A DNA stretch of 35,046 nt from the NCBI GenBank assembly GCA_964610775.1, contig CAZSZC010000010.1, positions 1 to 35,046 of the forward strand, read 5' to 3'. The DNA is from CAZPWF01 sp964610775 (lineage in GTDB: Bacteria; Patescibacteriota; Saccharimonadia; Saccharimonadales; JACQNP01). The translations under genes and the position numbers were made by a program. Within the stretch, counting starts at the first letter, position 1, and every line of letters begins with the position of its first letter. Positions 16,628 to 23,475 of the stretch are shown in pieces. The notes under the pieces are model-generated. The model had not been told where the DNA came from. It made no database searches and saw nothing but the letters and a program-made list of their open reading frames with translations.

Positions 16628-17515
16628 CTACTCTATTGGGGCTTCTATTTTATCAATATCCGATTCATGAAGCCGACCTTTTGCCCATTGATATATGCCC
16701 ACAAAACTACCTACCCCCACAACTGCCCCAGCGATTGTTGCAGGCTCAGGATGAGCAATAGCATTTGTAGTTAAATAAGTCTGCACCCCCACTACACCCG
16801 ACAATGCGGCTGATGCCTTTAATCCATATTTCCGATTATCTTGTTCAGATATCTCAGGAACCTCACGCTTTTTAACGAGCTGAACCACGGCTGCCCCACC
16901 GAGATACGCCACGGCACATTTAAGAGTTCCATGTAGCTTTGCTTCTCTTGAAATACCACGTTTTTCGGCAAAATTATTAAATTTCTCAACTAAATTATTA
17001 GCAGTGTCGCTATCAAGTAAATTCGCAGCAACAATAGAAGAAACACCTTCAAATAAAAATGTAGTACCAATAATTGCTGCTGTAGATACCCACGGATTCT
17101 TAGTTGCTAAATATGCAACAGCAGCAGCTCCATAACGAGCACCCTCATTTAGTGGGCTAAATTCTGCTCCCATGACCCCAATTTGTGCAGTACGTTTTGC
17201 GTAATGAACGGGTTCTTGCTGAAAAGCAATCGTTGATCTTAAAAGTGCATGGTTAATCTTTTCAGGTAAATCCACCATGAATCTTCCAATTCTTCGTACC
17301 CTACTCCGCCTAGCCACTTCTTCGGAAGTTTCTTGCATAGCGTCAACAGCTGTGGATTGGCTTGTAAACGTTTGCTCAACTACGCTAGCTGCAGTCTGAA
17401 CAGGTAAAAACACATCGCCAAGTACTTCGACAACCGGAGTAATCTCTGGAGCTTGCTGCTGGAACATGTCTGCCGGGGTAAAAGCGTTCTGTTGATTTAT
17501 GCTAATTTCACTCAT
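16628..17515 (-). CDS. Uncharacterised membrane protein in the arginine decarboxylase operon
   Basis: 295 residues. An N-terminal 75-residue soluble region rich in Gln/Glu/Val is followed by several Ala/Gly-rich hydrophobic segments (about 115-165, 195-215, 230-285), likely four membrane passages with short loops. Polar stretches (DSDTANNLVEKFNNFAEKRG; KKREVPEISEQDNRKYG) separate them. I do not recognise the family. It sits 15 nt after the decarboxylase and 13 nt before the GNAT-like gene. A transporter or anchor for arginine/agmatine metabolism is possible, but there is no transporter signature. Confidence 0.5.
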   Translation of the reverse strand: MSEISINQQNAFTPADMFQQQAPEITPVVEVLGDVFLPVQTAASVVEQTFTSQSTAVDAMQETSEEVARRSRVRRIGRFMVDLPEKINHALLRSTIAFQQEPVHYAKRTAQIGVMGAEFSPLNEGARYGAAAVAYLATKNPWVSTAAIIGTTFLFEGVSSIVAANLLDSDTANNLVEKFNNFAEKRGISREAKLHGTLKCAVAYLGGAAVVQLVKKREVPEISEQDNRKYGLKASAALSGVVGVQTYLTTNAIAHPEPATIAGAVVGVGSFVGIYQWAKGRLHESDIDKIEAPIE

Positions 17516-17530
17516 AACTGCATCTTTCGC

Positions 17531-18025
17531 TTAATTAAGCATTGCCCCGTTTTCCCAGTCACTAGCTTGAAATACGGCAACAACTAATGCGCAAATTGGC
17601 TCGTGCTTACACGTACGCCCGACTACATGCATCTTAATTGGACCTAAATCAATATTTCGAGTTGCCATTAATGCCTCTAAACTTTGTGTAATATCACGAC
17701 GAACGGATTTTTCACTATTGCCTTCATGCTCAACAAATAACCCCTTGCCAGTCTTCTTGTCCTGAACCCAGCCAATACCAGCCCATGCTTCGGTGTTAGG
17801 TGTATCTACACGCTCTTCAGCCATGACCACATACAACCGATCACCCCATTTACCGGGTAGTTTTGTTAGCGGCCTGGTACTTATTTCAATCTTAGTCTCA
17901 GGGGGGACAACGGAACTCAAACGAATAAGATTATAGTTAGCGACACCAGCGTGATTTAATGCTGAATCAAAAGCAGCCAATTTAGTTGGCCCCGTACCAA
18001 TTCCTGATGCAACTTTGATAATCAT
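17531..18025 (-). CDS. pdaD: Pyruvoyl-dependent arginine decarboxylase
   Basis: About 164 residues, the usual size of the proenzyme. It converts arginine to agmatine and CO2 using a pyruvoyl group formed by self-cleavage. The cleavage region LIRLSSVVPP shows the conserved Ser-Ser pair (Ser37-Ser38 in this numbering, S38 becoming the pyruvoyl). GIGTGPTKLAAFDSAL and GERV-like EERVDTP...AWAGIGW match the family's substrate pocket and C-terminal block. Two ATGs are possible (18031, 18025). AAGGA (18039-18035) is 3 nt from the first and 9 nt from the second, so I chose the second. It heads an operon with a membrane protein and a GNAT-like protein, behind a leader with a terminator-like hairpin. 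It may supply agmatine/polyamines or resist acid. Confidence 0.9.
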   Translation of the reverse strand: MIIKVASGIGTGPTKLAAFDSALNHAGVANYNLIRLSSVVPPETKIEISTRPLTKLPGKWGDRLYVVMAEERVDTPNTEAWAGIGWVQDKKTGKGLFVEHEGNSEKSVRRDITQSLEALMATRNIDLGPIKMHVVGRTCKHEPICALVVAVFQASDWENGAMLN

Positions 18026-18044
18026 ATTCATATATCCTTGTTTA

Positions 18045-18110
18045 TTATTTATATAGTACTGAAGAAAACAAAAAGACGCCCCAACCCTCTTTCAAGAGTC
18101 GTGACGTCAT
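18045..18110 (-). CDS. 21-codon leader ORF overlapping the decarboxylase leader hairpin
   Basis: An ATG at 18110 opens a 21-codon frame (MTSRLLKEGWGVFLFSSVLYK) that ends 20 nt before the decarboxylase start. It spans the whole terminator-like hairpin. AGAAG upstream is a weak ribosome site. It may be a leader peptide for attenuation, or a chance ORF in a structured leader. Confidence 0.35.
   Translation of the reverse strand: MTSRLLKEGWGVFLFSSVLYK
18064..18108 (-). terminator. Terminator/attenuator hairpin in the arginine decarboxylase leader
   Basis: On the minus strand a stem of about 15 pairs with one mismatch and a few G-U pairs (18108-18094 with 18089-18075), capped by a GAAA-containing loop, is followed by TTTTTGTTTTC. 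It lies between a strong promoter (18161-18133) and the decarboxylase ATG, and no minus-strand gene precedes it, so it should act as an attenuator of the downstream operon. Confidence 0.65.
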
Positions 18111-18132
18111 TTATCTTCTAAAGTACACCGGA

Positions 18133-18161
18133 ATTCTAGCACAAGAGGTTCCAAAAGTCAA
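18133..18161 (-). promoter_or_regulatory. Sigma70-type promoter of the arginine decarboxylase operon
   Basis: TTGACT (18161-18156), 17-nt spacer, TAGAAT (18138-18133) on the minus strand. The predicted start near 18126 gives a leader of about 95-100 nt containing the hairpin and leader ORF. Confidence 0.75.
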
Positions 18162-18211
18162 CAATACGTACCATTTTAGGTGAATGCATATCTATATTAA
18201 CAACTTTATTT

Positions 18212-18217
18212 TATAAT
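18212..18217 (+). promoter_or_regulatory. TATAAT box 6 nt from the methyltransferase start (leaderless)
   Basis: A perfect TATAAT ends 6 nt before the GTG at 18224, so transcription should begin at or next to the start codon. No ribosome site is present. Confidence 0.5.
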
Positions 18218-18223
18218 ATTAAT

Positions 18224-18949
18224 GTGAGAAATCCTGAGCTCTGGGAGCCAACAAATGTTGTTTTGGGTACTGATGGCTGGGAACCCAACAAAGAATACAT
18301 TGCACCTTGGTCACATCATGTCACATCGTTAGAGTGTCCAGCGTATGTTGAGTGCCTTGAGGAATATGTGCATGGTGATCTTCTAGATGTGGGTGCAGGA
18401 ACTATGCCATATTACGGTATATACAGACCACTAGTTAACTCCACAATTGGTATTGACTGGCATAAAAGCCCTCATGACGTATCACATACTGATGTACTTG
18501 CTGACGCCAACTATGGGCTACCCTTCAGCGATAAGTCCTTTGATACTGTTTTGATTGCCGATGTTCTGGAGCACATCTTTGATCCGCGGCAACTCATAGC
18601 TGATGCAGCTCGTGTTTTACGCAACAATGGAACACTGATAGTGTTTGTGCCTTTTATGTACGGTTTACATGAAGCACCACATGACTATCATCGCTATACA
18701 GAACATGAGTTACGCTATCTTTACCAAAGTAACGGCATAGAAATTAAACAACTGCAGCCATTTGGTGGTGGTCCAGATGTAGTAATCGATCTTATCGAAA
18801 AAATGAGCTATGAAACAGCTATTTTCAAGAAACTTGTTCAGATAGCACTTCCTTCAATCGTAGGTACAAAAGCCTTTAAGGTTGCACGTGCTAAACATGA
18901 AGTCCGATTTCCAATTGGCTATACCCTTGCAGGTATTAAGACAGATTAG
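18224..18949 (+). CDS. Class I SAM-dependent methyltransferase
   Basis: 241 residues starting with GTG; the overlapping ATG at 18222 would read straight into TGA. Motif I LLDVGAGTMPYYG (about 54-66), an acidic end of strand 2 (IGIDWH), the motif around DTVLIADVLEHIFDP (about 107-121), and GTLIVFVPF form a Rossmann methyltransferase of the Methyltransf_11 type. The C-terminal 60 residues, with YHRYTEHELRYLY, are typical of methyltransferases near sugar or polyketide tailoring genes. The substrate is unknown. The gene ends exactly one base before the convergent LysRS-like gene, so it probably belongs to the same accessory cluster. The -10 box 6 nt upstream predicts a leaderless message. Confidence 0.85.
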   Translation: MRNPELWEPTNVVLGTDGWEPNKEYIAPWSHHVTSLECPAYVECLEEYVHGDLLDVGAGTMPYYGIYRPLVNSTIGIDWHKSPHDVSHTDVLADANYGLPFSDKSFDTVLIADVLEHIFDPRQLIADAARVLRNNGTLIVFVPFMYGLHEAPHDYHRYTEHELRYLYQSNGIEIKQLQPFGGGPDVVIDLIEKMSYETAIFKKLVQIALPSIVGTKAFKVARAKHEVRFPIGYTLAGIKTD

Positions 18950-19894
18950 CTACAAAATAGTAAGATGTTGCGCATCGTGGTTACGTGCAGCCTTAGTGAT
19001 AGTTTCAAGCGGTATTGTGAAGAAATTATTACGTGATTTACTCATCTTTTGACCATTATCTCCAATTAATATAGGACTAAATATCATCTCTAGTTCTGGC
19101 GCTTTTTGATTAAAGAAAAATTGATAAAGTGCCTTACGAGTATCAACGTCTCCCTCATGAAAATGATCACCTCCGCTAATCGAATGAGTGAACCCAAAGA
19201 CTTTCCAGCGAGCAGCAAACAGTGGCTTATGGTAGAGCCAGTACATAAAGTCCTCGTAGGGACGGGTAAAAGTTGCACCACACTGCTGGCAGTTTGTAGT
19301 GAGTATTTCGTTATCAAGAACATTTGTATCTGTATTGGCATGATGACATGCAGGGCAAATAGCTGAAGCGAAAGGAAGCTCACTGTTAATAGTTGGTCGT
19401 CCCGAACTTTTAATCATAAGATTTTTGAGCTCTTGCCTATGTGTGATTGTTTTTAGAACAACTTGTTTCATTGATGAATGCTCTTTTAGATCTGAATTAT
19501 AGACTGGTTTGATAGTAACTTTTGGATACAGTTTTTTTATGTCTTCTAGGGCTACCACAATCCGCCTCCCCCATAAATCCGCAGTATAATCACCGTTTGA
19601 TTCAACAGTAAACTGAATAGTACTGTTTTCGGGCATAACGTCAAAGTTATATTTATATATATCTTGTCCGATAAGGTTAGCCTGTTCCCAGTCATTAAGC
19701 GAAACTATAAATGTCAAAGCCGGCTCTTTTCCTTGGGCTACAAGTTTTTCGCATAAGAGAATGGGATAAGCAACTAGCGCAAGAGTGTTGCCAGCATGCA
19801 TTTCATATGGGCGAATTCCCATGTGGATTAGCTCATTACCCTTCATTTTGCTGGCTGCATGTTCAATGCCTTTACTGTATAGATACACACTCAT
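18950..19894 (-). CDS. Stand-alone class I aminoacyl-tRNA synthetase-like catalytic domain (LysRS-I type)
   Basis: 314 residues. HAGN (33-36) stands where LysRS-I has its HIGH-type motif, and an exact KMSKS lies at 283-287. Between them are a Cys4 zinc knuckle (CPAC 180-183, CQQC 202-205), ELPFASAICPAC, and WLYHKPLFAARWKVFGF...SGGDHF, which parallel the archaeal-type class I lysyl-tRNA synthetase catalytic core. The protein ends 27 residues after KMSKS, so the alpha-helical anticodon-binding domain of the full enzyme (about 500 residues) is absent. It should activate an amino acid to the adenylate but is unlikely to be the cell's normal LysRS. Its place 3 nt after a glycosyltransferase, in an operon with sugar aminotransferase and methyltransferase genes, suggests aminoacylation of a small molecule. 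Confidence 0.75.
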   Translation of the reverse strand: MSVYLYSKGIEHAASKMKGNELIHMGIRPYEMHAGNTLALVAYPILLCEKLVAQGKEPALTFIVSLNDWEQANLIGQDIYKYNFDVMPENSTIQFTVESNGDYTADLWGRRIVVALEDIKKLYPKVTIKPVYNSDLKEHSSMKQVVLKTITHRQELKNLMIKSSGRPTINSELPFASAICPACHHANTDTNVLDNEILTTNCQQCGATFTRPYEDFMYWLYHKPLFAARWKVFGFTHSISGGDHFHEGDVDTRKALYQFFFNQKAPELEMIFSPILIGDNGQKMSKSRNNFFTIPLETITKAARNHDAQHLTIL

Positions 19895-19897
19895 GGT

Positions 19898-21106
19898 CTA
19901 TAGCTCATTTGCCAATACTTTATAAATCTTTCTGGTCAGGTCTGTTGTTAAACGCAAATCTCGCTTTATCTCGGCTGCTCGTTGATAGAGCTCTATGTAC
20001 GTTGGCATGATAACCGACCAGTCGCGTGAAGCTGCGAATAGCTTACCCGCATTGCGAAGGCGCGTTTGCGTCCCTTTGTCTTGAAGCACGCTATCTATGG
20101 CTTCCGATAGCTTTACTGAATCATCTGGTGGCACTAAAATTGCTGCATCCTCAGATGTATACTCTCGTATGCCACCTGTATCAGAGGCTATAAGTGGACA
20201 ACCCACTGCATTGGCCTCGGTATTCACCAAACCCCCGCCTTCCGCACGAGAAGGAACGACTGTTAATGTAGCTGCTCTTAACATGCCTATACCTTCCTCA
20301 AGTGGTATGGAACCTAGGAAGCGAACTTGTAGCTCTGAAAGACCCAGGCTGTATGCTTGGGCTTTGAGACTTTCCATTTGCGAACCATCACCTGCAATAA
20401 CTAGTGGCATATCATGAACCCACCCTGTCTCTATTGAACGAGCGTAGGCATCTATTAAAACGTCAATACCTTTTGAGGGCTCTAATCTACGAAGTGAAAA
20501 GATAAAGTTACCCTCTACCCCCGGGGGCTGCATAGCGGGTATACCTTGATAATATTCGTAATCTATCCCAGCAATTAGGACACCATCCATTAGGGTGTTA
20601 GCTGGAACTACTTTACTAGTTAGGTGTAAGGTATTAGTCGAAACAGCATTCAAGACAGATACATTGGTGAATGCGTCATACATGTATGGTATACCTTCAT
20701 TCCATATTTTTTGACTCTCTGGCGCTCCTGGATTCGGTATCTCTGTACCCACTACCGTACCTATAACAGGCACCTGGTGGACATGTGCCAATAATGTCAT
20801 ATACAAAGGAAGGGGTCGTCTCATTCCTACGAGATGAAGTGCGTCAGTATTAGTTAGTATCGTTTGACTCCGATCCCTTATAGTAGCCGCATTACTTAAT
20901 AGCTCGTCTTCGGTTCTACCAGTTGGTACACGACAAACGGAAACGTCATTGATAGACTCTTCGATTGGAAGTTCGCTGGGCCACTGTTTAGTAATCACTT
21001 GTAACTCATGGCCAGCATTTTGAGAAGCATACGCCATTTCTTCCACCATAGTTTCAACCCCACCAACATGTGGTCTGTATAACGAAGTTACTGCTGTTAT
21101 TTTCAT
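19898..21106 (-). CDS. Family 4 glycosyltransferase (GT-B)
   Basis: 402 residues. The N-terminal Rossmann half starts MKITAVTSLYRPHVGGVETM, the acceptor-side glycine loop typical of GT4. The C-terminal half has FIFSLRRLEPSKGIDVLI (201-218), GDGSQ and the EX7E motif with E289 and E297 in RAEGGGLVNTEANA, which binds the nucleotide sugar. It is a retaining glycosyltransferase with an unknown acceptor, and has no membrane segment. It begins 2 nt after the aminotransferase-methyltransferase stop and ends 3 nt before the LysRS-like gene, so the four minus-strand genes form one operon. It probably transfers the aminosugar made by its neighbour. Confidence 0.9.
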   Translation of the reverse strand: MKITAVTSLYRPHVGGVETMVEEMAYASQNAGHELQVITKQWPSELPIEESINDVSVCRVPTGRTEDELLSNAATIRDRSQTILTNTDALHLVGMRRPLPLYMTLLAHVHQVPVIGTVVGTEIPNPGAPESQKIWNEGIPYMYDAFTNVSVLNAVSTNTLHLTSKVVPANTLMDGVLIAGIDYEYYQGIPAMQPPGVEGNFIFSLRRLEPSKGIDVLIDAYARSIETGWVHDMPLVIAGDGSQMESLKAQAYSLGLSELQVRFLGSIPLEEGIGMLRAATLTVVPSRAEGGGLVNTEANAVGCPLIASDTGGIREYTSEDAAILVPPDDSVKLSEAIDSVLQDKGTQTRLRNAGKLFAASRDWSVIMPTYIELYQRAAEIKRDLRLTTDLTRKIYKVLANEL

Positions 21107-21108
21107 GA

Positions 21109-22935
21109 CTACTCTCTAGGCTTTCGGGCAATAAGGAATATTTGACCACTAGACTCATCAGTCTCTTGACCAGTCTTATAGTCTATATATCTATACTCCT
21201 CAACTATAAAGCCAACTTGTTCTAACAAGTTTATAACCTCATCAGTATGAAACACATGGGTAGCCGTAGCTACCTCACTACCGTCAATACTATGAGCAGC
21301 AACGAAGTCACCGATACTCGTGTCACCAGGGTTAGTATCAACTAGCCTGCGGTTCCTTTGTGCATTTTCGGCACCATACTGTGAAGCATTGAACATATTG
21401 TTGACATCTATAAAAAGCATGCCACCTGACTTAGTTGCTTTCCAGATATTTTTAAGTGCTGTTGTCCGATCGGCGGCTTGGATGTGTCCCAATACATTCC
21501 AAAGCATCAAGACTCCATCGTAATACTCTTCGGGCCCCATGACATCAACAATGTCCTGATGGTGCGCATTAACCCCATTTTGGCGGGCAAGCTCGACCAT
21601 AGCACAAGAGCTATCAATAGCATCAAGGTCTATTTGTGTATGTTCAGCGATTCTTAGACTACGCGCACCATCACCACAGCCTATATCGATAAATTTCCCA
21701 TTCCTTAATTCTGCAGTCTTAAGGGTTTTGATAATTTGTAACTCTACTGCATCCAGATACTCCTGTCGCGATTTGCGTATATCTGAAAACTCGCGAGCTA
21801 CATGATCATAATAACCAGCCGATGCCACGATTGGAGCTTGAGATTTTCGGCTATACTTTTGTACAGCTTGACTAATCGTGTCAATATCTTCTGGCTGTAA
21901 GCGTGTATGAAGTGGGAGCATGACAACTCGAGCGGCCTTGTTAGGTAGATCGTTGTCATAAGCGGTTAGATTTCTATTGTGTGCAAAAATATTTAGTGCC
22001 GGCATTGGTTGAGCGCGTGATTCCACGCCATCAATTTTTAAGTTTGCTGCCAAATCAAAAGCATGCTGATCGGTATCAGCTACAACATAAAATCCAAACC
22101 AGCTGCGAGGCCCCTCTGGTGGCAATAATAGATCTGATCCTTCTAATCGCTTGGTTAATGCGCCGGCAAGATCTTCCCTGAGTCTGAGTATCGAAGTAAG
22201 TCGACCTAATTGTAATGTACCTACCGCTGCCTGAACCTCTGTGATTCGATAGTTATAGCCTAGACCTATATTGTCAATCCAATTGGCATCTTCCCTGCGT
22301 CCATGCTCACGCATACGACGCATTATTTCTGCAATTTCTGCGTTTTTTGTTAATGCGGCACCGCCTTCACCCAAAGTGGTTATAACCTTATTCTCATGGA
22401 AACTGTAGGTAACAATATCGCTGTACTCACCTATTTTTATCCCTAAGCTCGATGTTGCCAACGCTTGAGATGCATCTTCTACTACTGTTATGTGTGGAAA
22501 ATCTTGCCGCAATTTTCGTAAATTATCTGTGTCGGCACGAGAGCCAAAAATACTGGGCAGTAAGATGCCTTTAATGCCTGGATTTGTTTCAAGTAAACTT
22601 CGTGCGTGTGCCAGATCGAGTTGGAAGTTTTCATCTACGCAGCCAAAAACCGGTTCAGCTCCTACATAATGAATAGCGTTTGAGGTTGCAATAAAGCTAT
22701 AGGGAGAAGTCAGAATTTTATCGCCCGGGTTCCACCCTATTGCTTTTACTGCCAAATGAAGTGCTGCTGTTCCGTTCGATACAGCAATAGCGTGTTCAAT
22801 ACCGGTAACCTCAGATAGGGTTTGCTCAAACTGTTCTATTTGCTCCCCGCGGGCCATCACACCAGCCTCCATGACCTGTTGACTGGCTAAGTTTACCTCC
22901 TCTTGCGTGGGTTCGGGATAAAATAACCTAATCAC
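21109..22935 (-). CDS. DegT/DnrJ/EryC1 aminotransferase fused to a SAM methyltransferase
   Basis: 608 residues from a GTG at 22935. GGAG lies 7 nt before it, and the GTG overlaps the upstream stop (GTGATTAG). Residues 1 to about 365 are a sugar aminotransferase: SNGTAALHLA (53-62), EDASQA (153-158), and YSFHENK with the PLP lysine at about 183, GYNYRITEVQAAVG, and LPLHTRL. Residues about 375-608 are a class I methyltransferase with FIDIGCGDGAR (from 415) and WNVLGHI. The first domain should transaminate a nucleotide keto-sugar, and the second may N-methylate the amine. DegT proteins normally end near 370-400, so the fusion is unusual. It lies in an operon between the deoxyribosyltransferase-like gene and the GT4 gene. 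Confidence 0.88.
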   Translation of the reverse strand: MIRLFYPEPTQEEVNLASQQVMEAGVMARGEQIEQFEQTLSEVTGIEHAIAVSNGTAALHLAVKAIGWNPGDKILTSPYSFIATSNAIHYVGAEPVFGCVDENFQLDLAHARSLLETNPGIKGILLPSIFGSRADTDNLRKLRQDFPHITVVEDASQALATSSLGIKIGEYSDIVTYSFHENKVITTLGEGGAALTKNAEIAEIMRRMREHGRREDANWIDNIGLGYNYRITEVQAAVGTLQLGRLTSILRLREDLAGALTKRLEGSDLLLPPEGPRSWFGFYVVADTDQHAFDLAANLKIDGVESRAQPMPALNIFAHNRNLTAYDNDLPNKAARVVMLPLHTRLQPEDIDTISQAVQKYSRKSQAPIVASAGYYDHVAREFSDIRKSRQEYLDAVELQIIKTLKTAELRNGKFIDIGCGDGARSLRIAEHTQIDLDAIDSSCAMVELARQNGVNAHHQDIVDVMGPEEYYDGVLMLWNVLGHIQAADRTTALKNIWKATKSGGMLFIDVNNMFNASQYGAENAQRNRRLVDTNPGDTSIGDFVAAHSIDGSEVATATHVFHTDEVINLLEQVGFIVEEYRYIDYKTGQETDESSGQIFLIARKPRE

Positions 22936-23329
22936 CGTAATGCTCCAATATAAAAGCACAGGCTTCTTCTAGTGTTTGAAATCGAACGTGAGCATGAACA
23001 TTCAACCAATAGTCATTTTGATGAGCACTGCCGAATATAACCACAAGCTTTCCTTTCTCATGTGCATATATTACTTCCATAGCAGTACCAATCATGGATG
23101 CCTCACTAATACTATCGTTAACCAGCACAATATCTGAAACACGAATATCACGCTTATCACGATGAACTGCAACACGAGGGTCTGGTAAGGTTTCTTTTTT
23201 TTCTCGACCACGCAAGGCATGCACTGCTTTAACACGTGGAGCAAGTAATGTTTGCGCTTTTTTTCGCCACCCTAATGACACTTCACGGGGCAGACCCCGG
23301 ATAGGTCCTGAGAGAAAAACAAGTGTCAT
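22928..23329 (-). CDS. Nucleoside 2-deoxyribosyltransferase-like protein
   Basis: 133 residues from the ATG at 23329, chosen because GGAG lies 6 nt upstream and the family begins directly with the LVFLSGPIRG strand; an ATG at 23341 is in frame but lacks a ribosome site. DIVLVNDSISEASMIGTAMEVIYAHEKGK (split across about 88-116) matches the family's D..SxxGTxxEi..A...GK motif, with the Glu as the likely nucleophile. Such enzymes exchange bases on deoxynucleosides or hydrolyse nucleotides. Being first in an operon of sugar-tailoring genes, it may prepare or cleave a nucleoside intermediate; the acidic and basic linker at 40-70 is longer than usual. Confidence 0.7.
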   Translation of the reverse strand: MTLVFLSGPIRGLPREVSLGWRKKAQTLLAPRVKAVHALRGREKKETLPDPRVAVHRDKRDIRVSDIVLVNDSISEASMIGTAMEVIYAHEKGKLVVIFGSAHQNDYWLNVHAHVRFQTLEEACAFILEHYGD

Positions 23330-23403
23330 CCTGCGCTCCATTATTATCAGTTACTAGCACAAATCCTGCTAGCCGGACCAACAACCAGATGGATGTTATG
23401 TGA

Positions 23404-23432
23404 ATTTTACAACCTATATTAACTTAAATCAA
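23404..23432 (-). promoter_or_regulatory. Promoter of the deoxyribosyltransferase-to-LysRS-like operon
   Basis: TTGATT (23432-23427), 17-nt spacer, TAAAAT (23409-23404) on the minus strand. The leader of about 65 nt contains a 6-bp hairpin (23354-23359 with 23367-23372). Confidence 0.65.
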
Positions 23433-23462
23433 GCAATATTTTTACTATTCTTGTTTTCATGT

Positions 23463-23468
23463 TATAAA
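23463..23468 (+). promoter_or_regulatory. -10 box 7 nt from the ABC-F start (leaderless)
   Basis: TATAAA ends 7 nt before the ATG at 23476, with TTTACT 16 nt upstream as a weak -35. No Shine-Dalgarno is present. Confidence 0.5.
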
Positions 23469-23475
23469 TACAATT

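Noticed and set aside
18950..19894. Housekeeping lysyl-tRNA synthetase
   Set aside because: The protein stops 27 residues after KMSKS, with no anticodon-binding domain, and sits in an accessory operon.
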